A stretch of DNA of 64,000 bases from Chryseobacterium sp. MEBOG06 (GCF_021869765.1 NZ_CP084580.1:4278001-4342000), one strand, 5' to 3'; numbered from the stretch's first letter, positions 8,238-18,258 are shown. Numbers and translations: made by a program. The notes: generated by a model not told the origin, from the sequence alone.

Positions 8238-9191
8238 ATGAGTTGGTTTAAAAATATTTTCAAAAAGGAAGAAAAAGAAACTTTAGACAAAGGATTGGAA
8301 AAATCCAGTCAGGGATTCTTTGAAAAAATGACGAAAGCCGTAGTCGGTAAAAGCAAAGTAGATGATGAAGTACTGGATGATCTTGAAGAAATACTGATCG
8401 CATCCGACGTAGGAGCCTCTACCACGATCAAAATCATAGGGAGAATTGAAGAGCGTGTTGCCAGAGACAAATATGTTGGGGTAAGCGAACTTGATCATAT
8501 TCTTCGCGAAGAGATTTCAGGATTGCTTCTTGAAAATCCTCATGCCGGTACCGGAAATATTGATGCTTCCAAAAAACCATATGTCATCATGGTAGTTGGA
8601 GTAAACGGAGTTGGAAAAACGACTACGATCGGGAAACTGGCTCACCAGTTCAAGTCCGAAGGCAAGAAAGTAGTTTTGGGAGCCGGTGATACCTTCAGAG
8701 CGGCAGCTGTAGATCAGCTTACCATCTGGAGTGAAAGAGTGGGCGTTGCCATCGTAAAACAGGAAATGGGCTCTGATCCAGCTTCCGTAGCATTTGACAC
8801 GGTACAAAGTGCTGTAGCACAAAACGCAGACGTTGTAATTATTGATACTGCAGGAAGACTTCACAATAAAATCAACCTGATGAATGAGCTTTCCAAAATT
8901 AAAAGAGTAATGCAAAAGGTAATTCCTGATGCTCCTCATGAAATTCTTTTGGTTCTGGACGGATCTACAGGGCAGAATGCATTCGAACAGGCCAAGCAGT
9001 TTACTGCAGCTACAGAAGTAAATGCTTTAGCAGTAACCAAACTGGATGGAACAGCAAAAGGAGGTGTTGTAATCGGTATTTCTGACCAATTCCAAATCCC
9101 TGTAAAATATATAGGCGTAGGTGAAAAAATGCACGATTTACAGCTCTTTAATGGTACGGAATTTGTAGACTCATTCTTCAAGAAAAGATGA
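8238..9191 (+). CDS. ftsY: Signal recognition particle receptor FtsY
   Basis: 317 residues, a short-form FtsY with only a brief charged N-terminus (KNIFKKEEKETLDK). It is the SRP receptor GTPase that delivers ribosome-nascent chain complexes to the translocon. The N domain is a helical bundle (about 30-100). The G domain follows, with the P-loop GVNGVGKTTTIGKL (about 119-132), a GAGDTFRAAA segment, DTAGR (about 201) and TKLDGTAKGG (about 267). Position next to the L28-L33-DUF4295 operon is typical for the phylum. Confidence 0.97.
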   Translation: MSWFKNIFKKEEKETLDKGLEKSSQGFFEKMTKAVVGKSKVDDEVLDDLEEILIASDVGASTTIKIIGRIEERVARDKYVGVSELDHILREEISGLLLENPHAGTGNIDASKKPYVIMVVGVNGVGKTTTIGKLAHQFKSEGKKVVLGAGDTFRAAAVDQLTIWSERVGVAIVKQEMGSDPASVAFDTVQSAVAQNADVVIIDTAGRLHNKINLMNELSKIKRVMQKVIPDAPHEILLVLDGSTGQNAFEQAKQFTAATEVNALAVTKLDGTAKGGVVIGISDQFQIPVKYIGVGEKMHDLQLFNGTEFVDSFFKKR

Positions 9192-9263
9192 TTTATATCA
9201 TGCTTTCCCTTATATTAGCAAACAAACCATTTTAAAATATTAACAATTAAAAAATTTGCAACT

Positions 9264-9524
9264 ATGGGAATATTAACATGGATCTTATTTGGTCTTATTG
9301 CAGGTGCAATCGCTAAAATGATCATGCCAGGAACTCAGGGAGGAGGATGGCTAATCACTATTATCCTGGGAATTCTGGGAGCATTTGTAGGAGGAGCTAT
9401 AGGAGTTTACATTCTACATTGGGGAGATGTCGCATCTTTCTGGAATCCAAGAAGCTGGATTCTTTCAATAGGAGGAGCTTTAATTATCCTCTGGATTTAC
9501 GGAATGGCTACTAAGAAAAGCTAA
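9264..9524 (+). CDS. GlsB/YeaQ/YmgE-type small membrane protein
   Basis: 86 residues, almost all membrane-embedded. It has three hydrophobic Gly-rich segments (about 3-18, 28-49, 63-80) with the family pattern GLIAGAIAKMIMPG and IILGILGAFVGGAIG. The family is loosely called transglycosylase-associated protein and is linked to general stress responses, but its molecular function is unknown. It is a single gene with its own terminator. Confidence 0.85.
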   Translation: MGILTWILFGLIAGAIAKMIMPGTQGGGWLITIILGILGAFVGGAIGVYILHWGDVASFWNPRSWILSIGGALIILWIYGMATKKS

Positions 9525-9542
9525 GGTTATACTAATAAAAAT

Positions 9543-9578
9543 AAAATCCCGGATCTGAAATTCAGATCCGGGATTTTT
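9543..9578. terminator. Bidirectional terminator between the GlsB-like gene and sppA
   Basis: Perfect 17-base arms (AAAATCCCGGATCTGAA and its complement) around one base, flanked by T and A runs, between convergent genes. Confidence 0.88.
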
Positions 9579-9598
9579 GTATACAATATAAAATTTAG

Positions 9599-11356
9599 TT
9601 AGTTGTTGATTCTAATCTGATATGGCATTTCCATTTTCACCTCAGATTGTAATTTTTTGTCTGTGATCTGCTGTAAGATCTCATAGTTGGATTTTCCGAT
9701 CTTATTCTTAATGATCCTTGCAGAAACATCTTCCTCATTCAGATCTTTGAACAGCTGCTCAAATGGAGACATCCTTTTAGGGAAAGCATCAATCTGATAA
9801 GATTTCAATCCTGCTTTCTGTGCTGCAAACTTCACTGCATCATTTAAAGTTCCAAGCTCATCTACTAAGCCAATCTGTTTTGCGCGGGCGCCGCTCCATA
9901 CTCTACCTCCTCCTACATTATCAATCTGCTCAAAAGTTTTCTTTCTGTTTTGAGTAACAAAGTGTACAAATCTCTTATAAGTTCCTTCTACACTTCTTGT
10001 CATCATATTCACTCCGTAAGGCGTCACTCCGTTTAATCCTGAATAATACATAGAATTAGCATTCGTACCGACAACATCTGCACGGATTCCGTTTTTATTG
10101 GCAATATCTTTATAATATGGAAGTACTCCAAATACCCCGATAGATCCTGTAAGGGTATTAGGCTCAGAATAAATTTTATCAGCTGCCATCGCTACATAAT
10201 ATCCACCTGAAGCAGCATAATCCCCGAAAGAAACAATCAGCGGCTTTTTCTTTTTCAGCTGCTGCAATTCAAACAGAATCTCATCTGAAGCGTTCGCACT
10301 TCCACCGGGAGAATTAATTCTAAAGACAACCGCCTTTACCTTATCATCATCCTGAAGCTGTTTAATATATTTTACATATTTCTCAGAATGGATATCATTA
10401 TACCCGTCGCCATTGTTTATAGATCCTGAAGCATATAAAACAGCTACCTTATCACCAGACTTATCATCATCTGCATAAGAATTTATATAACTTGATAAAG
10501 AAATCTTATTCAGTTTTTCTTTTTCCTTCAGACTCAATTTAGACTTAAGAAGATCTTCATATTCGGATTTTTGAATAAGCTTATCTGCAAGCTTATATTT
10601 CAGTCCCTGATCAGGAATCATTCCATATAAACTGTCAACAATCGTTCTGAACTGCACTGTATCAATTTTTCTTGAAGCAGCTATTTTATTGGAGGTATTT
10701 TTCCAAAGGTCATTTAGTAGTGTACTTAGCTGTTCTTTATTTTCAGGTGAAATATCATTTCTTAAAAAAGGCTCTACTGCCGATTTAAATTTACCATGAC
10801 GAATCACCTCGATTCCGATTCCATATTTATCTGCGAAATCTTTAAAGAAGGTAACTTCAGTAGCAAGTCCTTTTAGCTCTATACCACCTGCCGGATGAAG
10901 ATAGTACTGATCAGCAACCGAACCTAAATAATAAGCAGACTGTGATACTCCATTTCCATATGCATAAACAAATTTTCCACTTTTCTTGAAATCTTCAATT
11001 GCATTCCGAAGATCATCAATCTGAGTTAACCCGGCATGGAGATCATCAGCTTCAATACTTATTCCTTTAATATTGTCATCAGTTTTAGCCTTATTAATAG
11101 CTTCCAATGCATCATAAAGAAGAACGCTTTTGTTTTGGGAACTTATAGCAAACAATCCCATCTCCTCTTCAGTGGGGCTGTCTATTATATTTGTTTTTAA
11201 ATTAATCGTAAGAACCGAGTTCTTTTTCACCGCCACCGACTTATCATTACCCATAGAACTAAACACAAGCATCATAATGAAAAAGATGAAAAATACAGCA
11301 CAAAGTATTACTATTGCTACTATATTTGCCAAAACATTTTTAAAGAAACTTCTCAT
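9599..11356 (-). CDS. sppA: Signal peptide peptidase SppA (67K type)
   Basis: 585 residues, the double-length 67K form with two tandem ClpP-like domains. One N-terminal membrane anchor lies near 8-32 (VLANIVAIVILCAVFFIFFIMM). SppA degrades signal peptides left in the membrane after secretion. It is a Ser/Lys-dyad protease: the general-base Lys lies in RHGKFKSAVEPF (about 188) of the first half and the nucleophilic Ser in DYAASGGYYVAMAAD (about 381) of the second. The start is 20 bases from the divergent folK start, so the two promoters must overlap. Confidence 0.95.
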   Translation of the reverse strand: MRSFFKNVLANIVAIVILCAVFFIFFIMMLVFSSMGNDKSVAVKKNSVLTINLKTNIIDSPTEEEMGLFAISSQNKSVLLYDALEAINKAKTDDNIKGISIEADDLHAGLTQIDDLRNAIEDFKKSGKFVYAYGNGVSQSAYYLGSVADQYYLHPAGGIELKGLATEVTFFKDFADKYGIGIEVIRHGKFKSAVEPFLRNDISPENKEQLSTLLNDLWKNTSNKIAASRKIDTVQFRTIVDSLYGMIPDQGLKYKLADKLIQKSEYEDLLKSKLSLKEKEKLNKISLSSYINSYADDDKSGDKVAVLYASGSINNGDGYNDIHSEKYVKYIKQLQDDDKVKAVVFRINSPGGSANASDEILFELQQLKKKKPLIVSFGDYAASGGYYVAMAADKIYSEPNTLTGSIGVFGVLPYYKDIANKNGIRADVVGTNANSMYYSGLNGVTPYGVNMMTRSVEGTYKRFVHFVTQNRKKTFEQIDNVGGGRVWSGARAKQIGLVDELGTLNDAVKFAAQKAGLKSYQIDAFPKRMSPFEQLFKDLNEEDVSARIIKNKIGKSNYEILQQITDKKLQSEVKMEMPYQIRINN

Positions 11357-11376
11357 AAATCAATCAATTTTCTAAT

Positions 11377-11793
11377 ATGTCGCAGCATAAGGTAGTTTTG
11401 TTACTAGGAAGTAACCTTGGAGAGCAAAAAAAAAATATAGAACTTGCTCTACAGAAAATAAGTGAGGCTGGAAACCACATTTCACAAACCAGCGATTTTT
11501 TGATGTCAGATCCCGTAGAATTTGCCAGTTCCAATATTTTTTGTAATATTGCATCAATAATATTCACGCATCTTTCACCAATTCAACTGCTTGATTGTAT
11601 TAAACATATTGAAATTGAAATGGGAAGAATTAATGATTCAAAAGTGTCCGGAGGTTATACTGACAGGATTATAGATATTGATATCATTAAATATAATGAA
11701 TTAAATTTTACCTCAGAAAGATTAGAAATCCCTCATAAAAAACATCTTTTTGAAAGGGATTTTTCTAGAATATTATTAAAAGATTTTATTTAA
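11377..11793 (+). CDS. folK: 6-hydroxymethyl-7,8-dihydropterin pyrophosphokinase (HPPK)
   Basis: 138 residues, slightly short for the family. It transfers pyrophosphate from ATP to 6-hydroxymethyl-dihydropterin in folate synthesis. Visible are LLLGSNLGE at the N-terminus, the I-E-x-x-M-G-R segment and the metal-binding D-R-I-I-D-I-D-I (about 100-107). The last part, I-P-H-K-K-x-L-F-E-R-D-F, matches the usual IPHP-x-(6)-R-x-F ending with the Pro replaced. folB, an earlier step of the pathway, lies 43 kb away. The coding sequence is AT-richer than its neighbours. Confidence 0.92.
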   Translation: MSQHKVVLLLGSNLGEQKKNIELALQKISEAGNHISQTSDFLMSDPVEFASSNIFCNIASIIFTHLSPIQLLDCIKHIEIEMGRINDSKVSGGYTDRIIDIDIIKYNELNFTSERLEIPHKKHLFERDFSRILLKDFI

Positions 11794-11805
11794 AACATAA
11801 AACAT

Positions 11806-12927
11806 ATGAAATTAGGTTTATTATTATTGGCTACAACATTGCCAATTGCAGCGTTCGCACAGAACAGTGGCACTACAGTAAACTCTTCAACTGAGTACCC
11901 TAATACTTTCTCCTCAGGGTCAGCTAACGTACAACCTTTTAACAACAAATCAAGACTTTTCAAAGACTGGTCTATTTCAGTTGGAGGTGGTACAGCGTTT
12001 ATGGTTCACTCAGCTCTGAAATCTATTCGTCAAGATAAGATAAACTGGGGCTACAATGCTTACGTAAGTATTGACAAACAAATCTCGCATACTTTTGGTT
12101 TAAGCCTTTTGTATACAAGAGGAGAGACCAAACAAACGGGACAACTTCCCGGAACTGCAGGCCAATTGGCAGGTGTAGGTGTTGCCACAACCCAGTTTGA
12201 TCAAATCGCTTTATTAGGTGATATCAACTTCTCCAATTTATTAAGAAGAGTGGATAATCATTCCCCGTACCGATGGGCATTCCATGGTTATGGAGGAATT
12301 GGACTTCAGGGATACAGAACTTCTCTGCACGACAATGATAGAAACAGATGGAGTGATACTCCTAAAAGAACTCCTTTATTCGTAAAACAGGATCTTGGTA
12401 TTAATTCTCTCTATTATCAGGTCGGCTTGGGAGTAAAATATAACGTTTCCAAACTTATTGATGTTGAAGCAAGAACCATGTATATCATAAGTGGAGAGCA
12501 ATCGTTTGATGGCAGCGGATACAATAATTCAAGTTATGACCCTTCCGCTCCTGCAGAATCACAATACAGATATACGATACTTAACAACAGAAGATCTTAC
12601 AATGCATGGACAGTATCTTTGGGTGTTTCTTTCAAACTAGGAAAACAAGAATCTCACTTAGCATGGCATGATCCTCTTCAGGAAGCTTACTACAAAATAA
12701 ATGTACTGGAAAATGCTACCACAGACTTTGTTGTTTGCGAAAAAGGAGATGCTGACAACGATGGTGTGTGTGACGATTGGGACAGACAACTTGACACTCC
12801 TGCAGGAGCAAGAGTAGATGGTGCCGGAGTTGCTTTAGATATGGATCTTGACGGAGTTATTGATCTGTATGATAAGTGCGTAACGGTTCCTGGACCTGTT
12901 GAAAATAACGGATGTCCTATCAAATAA
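11806..12927 (+). CDS. OmpA-like outer membrane protein, C-terminal domain missing (paralogue 1)
   Basis: 373 residues. It has a signal peptide (to about residue 19), an N-terminal beta-barrel-like region of about 280 residues, then an Asp-rich calcium-binding TSP type 3-like linker (DADNDGVCDDWD...DMDLDGVIDLYDKC...NNGCP). The protein stops directly after GCPIK, where the two downstream paralogues go on into a peptidoglycan-binding OmpA domain. So it can span the outer membrane but cannot tether to the wall in the usual way. The barrel is clearly homologous to but well diverged from paralogues 2 and 3, while the linker is nearly identical. It begins 12 bases after folK and its terminator is not obvious. 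Confidence 0.85.
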   Translation: MKLGLLLLATTLPIAAFAQNSGTTVNSSTEYPNTFSSGSANVQPFNNKSRLFKDWSISVGGGTAFMVHSALKSIRQDKINWGYNAYVSIDKQISHTFGLSLLYTRGETKQTGQLPGTAGQLAGVGVATTQFDQIALLGDINFSNLLRRVDNHSPYRWAFHGYGGIGLQGYRTSLHDNDRNRWSDTPKRTPLFVKQDLGINSLYYQVGLGVKYNVSKLIDVEARTMYIISGEQSFDGSGYNNSSYDPSAPAESQYRYTILNNRRSYNAWTVSLGVSFKLGKQESHLAWHDPLQEAYYKINVLENATTDFVVCEKGDADNDGVCDDWDRQLDTPAGARVDGAGVALDMDLDGVIDLYDKCVTVPGPVENNGCPIK

Positions 12928-12969
12928 GACGTTAAAATACCTTTTTCAAAAAATCAAATAATATACACG

Positions 12970-14496
12970 ATGAGATTAAATTTTGCAATCGTTGCTTTAG
13001 CTTTGACCATCCCTGTCATAAGCTTTGCACAAGACTCTACGGTATCCAGTGGACAATATCCCAATACATTTTCTTCAGGATCTGCCAATGTTTCCCCATT
13101 CACCAACCAATCAAAGAGATTCAATGACTGGTCTATTTCAGCAGGGGCTGGAGTTCCGCTTCTTCAATCAGCTGATTTGACCTCAATAAAAAACGGTAAC
13201 GGTAAAAACCTTTTCGGATATTCTGCCTATGTAAGTATTGATAAAGCGATTACCCATGCTTTTGGGATCAACTTACAATATGACAGAGGAGAAACCAGAC
13301 AAGGATGGTTCAATACCAAAGACTCTGCTCCTGATGCTTCTGCAGTAGCCGGCAGAACTCAGTATGACGCAATATCAATATTAGGAGATGTGAACTTCTC
13401 AAATCTATTAAGAAGAGTTGACAATCATTCTACTTACAGATGGGCACTTCACGGATATGCAGGTATCGGTACAATAGCTTACAAAGCTTATCAGAAAGAT
13501 ATCAACGGGCAAAGACTGATGACTGAAGTTAAACCTTTCGAACTTGGATCTTTATTTATGCAGGCTGGTGCCGGTTTAAAATTCAAAGTCAGTAGAAGAA
13601 TTGATATTGAAGGCAGATTGATGTATGTGGTAACAGGCGACGATACATTTGACGGAGGAGGTGATAAATACAGTGCGATCAACAGACGTTCTTCACAAGT
13701 TTCTGATAACTTCTTTAATGCTACCTTAGGTCTTTCCCTAAAATTAGGAAAACATCAGTCTCACTTAATGTGGCATGACCCGCTTCAGGAAATCTATTAC
13801 AAACTTGACGTTTTGGCTAATAAAAACCAGGATATTGAAGTATGTAAAAAAGGAGATGCTGATAATGACGGAGTATGTGACGATTGGGACAGACAGCTTG
13901 ACACTCCTGCAGGAGCAAGAGTAGATGGTGCCGGAGTTGCTCTTGATACAGATTTAGATGGCGTAATTGACCTTTACGATAAGTGTGTAACAGTTCCAGG
14001 ACCTGTTGAAAACAACGGATGTCCTGTTATTGTCATAGTAGATCATAAAAAGACTGCAGTAGAAGTAGAAAAAACACTTAAAGACATCTACTTTAACTTT
14101 AATAAAGCTACTATCAGACCAGAATCTAACAGTAAACTGGATCTTGCCGCTTCAATTATTAAAGAAAAAGGAGGTAATTACCTGTTAACAGGACATACCG
14201 ATATTAAAGGAAGTGCAGCCTATAACCTAAGATTATCTAAAGAAAGAGCTGCTGCTGTAGTGGGAGCTTTAGAAAGCAGAGGGATCAAAGAAAATGTACT
14301 GAAATCAAGAGGTGTAGGGTCTTCAGAGGCAACTGTTCCAGCTTCAGCTTCAGATGCTGAAAGAATGGCAGACAGAAAAGTGACTGTAAGATTTATAGAA
14401 ACTTCAGAATGGGATGCCATCAAAAAGAAAGATTATGAGGATGTTGTGGTAAAAAAGCCAATAAAAAAAGCACCCCTTAAGAAAAAGAAAAAATAA
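12970..14496 (+). CDS. OmpA family outer membrane protein (paralogue 2)
   Basis: 508 residues: signal peptide, barrel-like region to about 285, TSP3-like Ca-binding linker to about 350, then an OmpA C-terminal domain (about 365-475) with the peptidoglycan-binding pattern GHTDIKGSAAYNLRLSKERA and a final DRKVTVRF. A Lys-rich tail (KKPIKKAPLKKKKK) ends the protein. It is expected to anchor the outer membrane to peptidoglycan. The first 350 residues differ from paralogue 3 at only a handful of positions, whereas the OmpA domains differ throughout. The start lies 42 bases after paralogue 1. Confidence 0.93.
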   Translation: MRLNFAIVALALTIPVISFAQDSTVSSGQYPNTFSSGSANVSPFTNQSKRFNDWSISAGAGVPLLQSADLTSIKNGNGKNLFGYSAYVSIDKAITHAFGINLQYDRGETRQGWFNTKDSAPDASAVAGRTQYDAISILGDVNFSNLLRRVDNHSTYRWALHGYAGIGTIAYKAYQKDINGQRLMTEVKPFELGSLFMQAGAGLKFKVSRRIDIEGRLMYVVTGDDTFDGGGDKYSAINRRSSQVSDNFFNATLGLSLKLGKHQSHLMWHDPLQEIYYKLDVLANKNQDIEVCKKGDADNDGVCDDWDRQLDTPAGARVDGAGVALDTDLDGVIDLYDKCVTVPGPVENNGCPVIVIVDHKKTAVEVEKTLKDIYFNFNKATIRPESNSKLDLAASIIKEKGGNYLLTGHTDIKGSAAYNLRLSKERAAAVVGALESRGIKENVLKSRGVGSSEATVPASASDAERMADRKVTVRFIETSEWDAIKKKDYEDVVVKKPIKKAPLKKKKK

Positions 14497-14507
14497 TTCC
14501 CCATACT

Positions 14508-14550
14508 AAAAACCGAGAAGAATTTTCTTTTCGGTTTATTTTTTTTTTAC
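14508..14550 (+). terminator. Terminator after OmpA paralogue 2
   Basis: AAAACCGA...TCGGTTT stem with an inner GAAGAATTTTCTT extension, followed by a long T-rich tract, 12 bases after the stop. Confidence 0.7.
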
Positions 14551-14703
14551 TACGAATTTTTTTACATACCTTTATATCATTTTCCAGGCAATATTTATTA
14601 AATTATTAAAGATCAATAAGATTGTTTTGTGAAAATTATATAAAATTCACTTTTTTTTACGTATAAAATCATTTAAAATAACTTAACTTAAAAAAATAAC
14701 ACT

Positions 14704-16140
14704 ATGAAATTAAGTTTAGCAATTGTTGCATTAGCTTTGGCTGTTCCTACGGCCAGTTTTGCACAAGACTCGACGGCAGTTTCAAATGGAAAGTACCCAA
14801 ATACTTTTTCTTCTGGGTCTGCTAATGTTTCCCCATTCACCAACCAATCGAAGAGATTCAACGACTGGTCTATTTCAGCGGGGGCTGGAGTTCCACTCCT
14901 TCAATCAGCTGATTTAACATCTATTAAAAACGGTAACGGTAAAAATCTTTTCGGATATTCTGCTTATGTAAGTATTGATAAAGCGATCACTCATGCTTTT
15001 GGGATCAATTTACAATATGACAGAGGAGAAACCAGACAGGGATGGTTTAATACGAAAGACTCTGCTCCTGATGCTTCAGCAGTAGCCGGAAGAACACAGT
15101 ATGACGCAATATCAATCTTAGGAGATGTTAACTTCTCAAATTTATTAAGAAGAGTTGACAATCATTCTGCTTACAGATGGGCACTTCACGGATATGCAGG
15201 TATCGGTACAATAGCTTACAAGGCATATCAGAAAGATATCAACGGGCAAAGACTGATGACTGAAGTGAAGCCTTTCCAACTTGGATCTTTATTTATGCAG
15301 GCTGGTGCCGGTTTAAAATTCAAAGTCAGCAGAAGAATTGATATTGAAGGTAGATTGATGTATGTGGTAACAGGCGACGATACATTTGACGGAGGAGGTG
15401 ATCCATACAGTGCGATCAACAGACGTTCTTCACAAGTTTCTGATAACTTCTTTAATGCTACTTTAGGACTTTCCCTAAAATTAGGAAAACATGAGTCTCA
15501 CTTAATGTGGCATGACCCGCTTCAGGAAATCTATTACAAACTTGACGTTTTGGCTAATAAAAACCAGGATATTGAAGTATGTAAAAAAGGAGATGCTGAT
15601 AACGACGGAGTATGTGACGATTGGGACAGACAGCTTGACACTCCTGCAGGAGCAAGAGTAGATGGTGCCGGAGTTGCTCTCGATACAGACTTAGATGGGG
15701 TAATTGACCTTTATGATAAGTGTGTAACAGTTCCAGGACCTGTTGAAAACAACGGATGCCCTATCGCAACAACAGGACCTGTAGTAGAAACTGAAACTAA
15801 ATTGGAAGGAATTGAGTTTGATTTAAATTCTGACAGAATTTTACCTTCAAATACTCCAATTTTAAATAACGCTGTTAACTATATCAATTCTTCAAATGGT
15901 TCATATAGTGTAATTGGTGCTACTGATACAAGAGGTACTGATGCGTATAACCAAAAACTATCTGAAAGAAGAGCAAACAACGTTAAGAACTATCTGATCA
16001 AAAATGGTGTTCAGACTGGAAAACTACAGGCTGTAGGTAAAGGTAAAAAAGACCTTAAATACCCTGAATGTGAACCAGCAACTAAGTGCCCTGAATGGAA
16101 AAACAGAGCCAACAGAAGAGTATACTTCGAAGCTAAATAA
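14704..16140 (+). CDS. OmpA family outer membrane protein (paralogue 3)
   Basis: 478 residues: signal peptide (ends near ASFAQ), barrel-like region, TSP3-like linker nearly identical to that of paralogue 2, then a distinct OmpA domain (about 370-478). The latter has the pattern IEFDLNSDRILPSN...GATDTRGTDAYNQKLSERRA, an extra Cys pair (PECEPATKCPEW) and a terminal NRRVYFEAK with the canonical Arg-Arg. It should bind peptidoglycan through that domain. It is a separate transcription unit: a terminator and a 207-base spacer precede it, and a strong terminator follows. Confidence 0.94.
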   Translation: MKLSLAIVALALAVPTASFAQDSTAVSNGKYPNTFSSGSANVSPFTNQSKRFNDWSISAGAGVPLLQSADLTSIKNGNGKNLFGYSAYVSIDKAITHAFGINLQYDRGETRQGWFNTKDSAPDASAVAGRTQYDAISILGDVNFSNLLRRVDNHSAYRWALHGYAGIGTIAYKAYQKDINGQRLMTEVKPFQLGSLFMQAGAGLKFKVSRRIDIEGRLMYVVTGDDTFDGGGDPYSAINRRSSQVSDNFFNATLGLSLKLGKHESHLMWHDPLQEIYYKLDVLANKNQDIEVCKKGDADNDGVCDDWDRQLDTPAGARVDGAGVALDTDLDGVIDLYDKCVTVPGPVENNGCPIATTGPVVETETKLEGIEFDLNSDRILPSNTPILNNAVNYINSSNGSYSVIGATDTRGTDAYNQKLSERRANNVKNYLIKNGVQTGKLQAVGKGKKDLKYPECEPATKCPEWKNRANRRVYFEAK

Positions 16141-16163
16141 TAAACTGATTAATTTATTATATG

Positions 16164-16190
16164 AAAGTCACGCACTGCGTGACTTTTTTT
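16164..16190 (+). terminator. Terminator after OmpA paralogue 3
   Basis: A perfect 11-base stem (AAAGTCACGCA and complement) around one base, running into a seven-T tract. Confidence 0.88.
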
Positions 16191-16218
16191 GTTACCTTAC
16201 TTTCCTTATTTTTACAAC

Positions 16219-18126
16219 ATGATTTCGCCGCAGGACTTTCAAAAGCTAAAATATGATACTCTTAAGTATTTCTGGGGTTATACCGAATTCCGGGACTCTC
16301 AGGAAGAAATCATCAATGCTGTTATCAACGAAAAAGACACACTGGTTCTGTTACCCACAGGAGCAGGAAAATCTTTATGCTATCAGCTTCCGGCTTTACT
16401 GAAAGAAGGAACCTGCCTTGTCATTTCTCCGCTGCTGGCATTAATGAAAGACCAGGTAAATCAGCTTAAATTCAGGGGGATCGAAGCAGAATACCTTTCT
16501 TCAGAACTAGATGAGTATGATGCAGAAACCATTTATAACCGATGTAAAGAAGGCCTTACCAAATTACTTTACATTTCTCCTGAACGATTGACCAACAAAC
16601 AGTTTCTTCAAAATATTGAAGAGATTCAACTGTCATTTATTGCTGTAGATGAGGCTCACTGTATTTCAGAATGGGGACAGGATTTCCGCCCTAGTTATCA
16701 GAATATAAAAGGATTCAGAAGCAATAATCCTGAAATTCCTTGTCTGGCTCTCACTGCTACTGCCACGCCAAAAGTTCTGAAAGAGATAAAAACAAAACTG
16801 GAACTCAGAGAGCCTTCAGTTTTTCAGAGAAGTTTTAAGAGAAATAATATCAGAATTTTTACAGAAGAAGTTGCCGATAAATTCCAGCGTGTCTTCGATA
16901 TTTTAAAATACAACAACGATTCTGGAATTGTCTACGTCAGAACCAGAAAAGAAGCTGAACTGCTTACTGAGTTTCTGAAAAAAAATCAACTGAAAAACGT
17001 AGATTATTTTCATGCCGGCCTGACAACAAAAGAAAAAAATACTAAACAGAACCTCTGGAACAATAGTGACAACCATGTACTGATCTCTACAAATGCATTC
17101 GGGATGGGAATTGACAAAGATAATGTACGCTTCGTCATTCACTATTCTCCTGCAGCCTCTCTGGAAAATTATTATCAGGAAATCGGAAGATCCGGAAGAG
17201 ATGGAAAAGAAAGTTTTGCTTTCATGCTTTGGAACCAGCAGGAACTTTTAAACTTCGACCAGATTTTAAAAAACCAGATTCCCAATAAAGGAGAGTTTTT
17301 AAAGATCATCAGCTACCTCTACTCTATTTTCCAGGTAGCAGAATTTGAACTGCCGGAGAAAACATTTCAGCTGAATACCGTAGGTATACAGAACTTCACA
17401 AAATCATCCCGGGCAAAGATCAATAATGTGCTTAATTTTCTGCACAATCAGGAAATTGTTTATTTTAATGACCACAAAAGCCTGTCATCCCTTGAACTTT
17501 TCATTAAATCTGATGAAATAGATCAACTCCCACAGAAAGATGCTCATTTTATAGAGCTTCTTTTCCGTACGGTATCAGGAATCACGACCCATAAGGTGAT
17601 GTTCAGTGAACAGCAGGTAAGCAACAAAATTAATGTAGGTGTTCCTCTGATCAAAGAACGGCTGAAAGAACTTCAGCAAAAGAATTATCTTGAATATCTG
17701 GATGGCGCTCTGGCAAGCATTAAGTTTTTAAAACCCCGTGACGAACGAGCGATTAATAATGCTTATTGGAAGTTGTTTGAACATATTCAGAAAAATAAAA
17801 TTCAGAAATGGGAAGAAATGAAATTTTATGTAGAAAATAACAACTACTGTAAAATGAAACTTATTCTCGCTTATTTCGGAGAAAAAAATTCAAAGAACTG
17901 TGGCCACTGTTCCGTTTGTGAAAAGAATAAACAATCTATTTTTGGAAAGAATGTTTCTCAGCAAATCATCAACCTTCTGGCCAAAAAACCTTCTACTATT
18001 GAAGAGCTTTCTATACAGCTAAGTTATCATTCTAAAGAAAATATTTTAGAAAATCTTATCTTCCTTTTAGATTCAGGGAAGGTAAGAATGCTCAATTTTA
18101 GAACCTATATTCTGAATCAGGATTAA
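16219..18126 (+). CDS. recQ: ATP-dependent DNA helicase RecQ
   Basis: 635 residues from the ATG at 16219. An in-frame TTG at 16189 would add ten residues but lies inside the preceding terminator, so I reject it. RecQ is a 3'-5' helicase in recombination and fork repair. Motifs are Walker A PTGAGKS (about 45), DEAH (about 145), SAT-equivalent ALTATATP, and the motif VI segment QEIGRSGRDG (about 325). The zinc site of the RecQ-Ct region is intact (C-K-M ... CGHCSVC, about 543-563). A short C-terminal winged or HRDC-like piece follows; a complete HRDC domain is not evident. Confidence 0.95.
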   Translation: MISPQDFQKLKYDTLKYFWGYTEFRDSQEEIINAVINEKDTLVLLPTGAGKSLCYQLPALLKEGTCLVISPLLALMKDQVNQLKFRGIEAEYLSSELDEYDAETIYNRCKEGLTKLLYISPERLTNKQFLQNIEEIQLSFIAVDEAHCISEWGQDFRPSYQNIKGFRSNNPEIPCLALTATATPKVLKEIKTKLELREPSVFQRSFKRNNIRIFTEEVADKFQRVFDILKYNNDSGIVYVRTRKEAELLTEFLKKNQLKNVDYFHAGLTTKEKNTKQNLWNNSDNHVLISTNAFGMGIDKDNVRFVIHYSPAASLENYYQEIGRSGRDGKESFAFMLWNQQELLNFDQILKNQIPNKGEFLKIISYLYSIFQVAEFELPEKTFQLNTVGIQNFTKSSRAKINNVLNFLHNQEIVYFNDHKSLSSLELFIKSDEIDQLPQKDAHFIELLFRTVSGITTHKVMFSEQQVSNKINVGVPLIKERLKELQQKNYLEYLDGALASIKFLKPRDERAINNAYWKLFEHIQKNKIQKWEEMKFYVENNNYCKMKLILAYFGEKNSKNCGHCSVCEKNKQSIFGKNVSQQIINLLAKKPSTIEELSIQLSYHSKENILENLIFLLDSGKVRMLNFRTYILNQD

Positions 18127-18258
18127 TTATTAATTGGTACTGTTTAGGTCTCTATCATTATAAAATGCAATGAATAATGATTGTCTTTTTATCCCTTTTT
18201 CGGAATAAATTTGAGCCGGTCTCTTTCATTTTCAATTTTCAGCTATTAACTAAAAACT

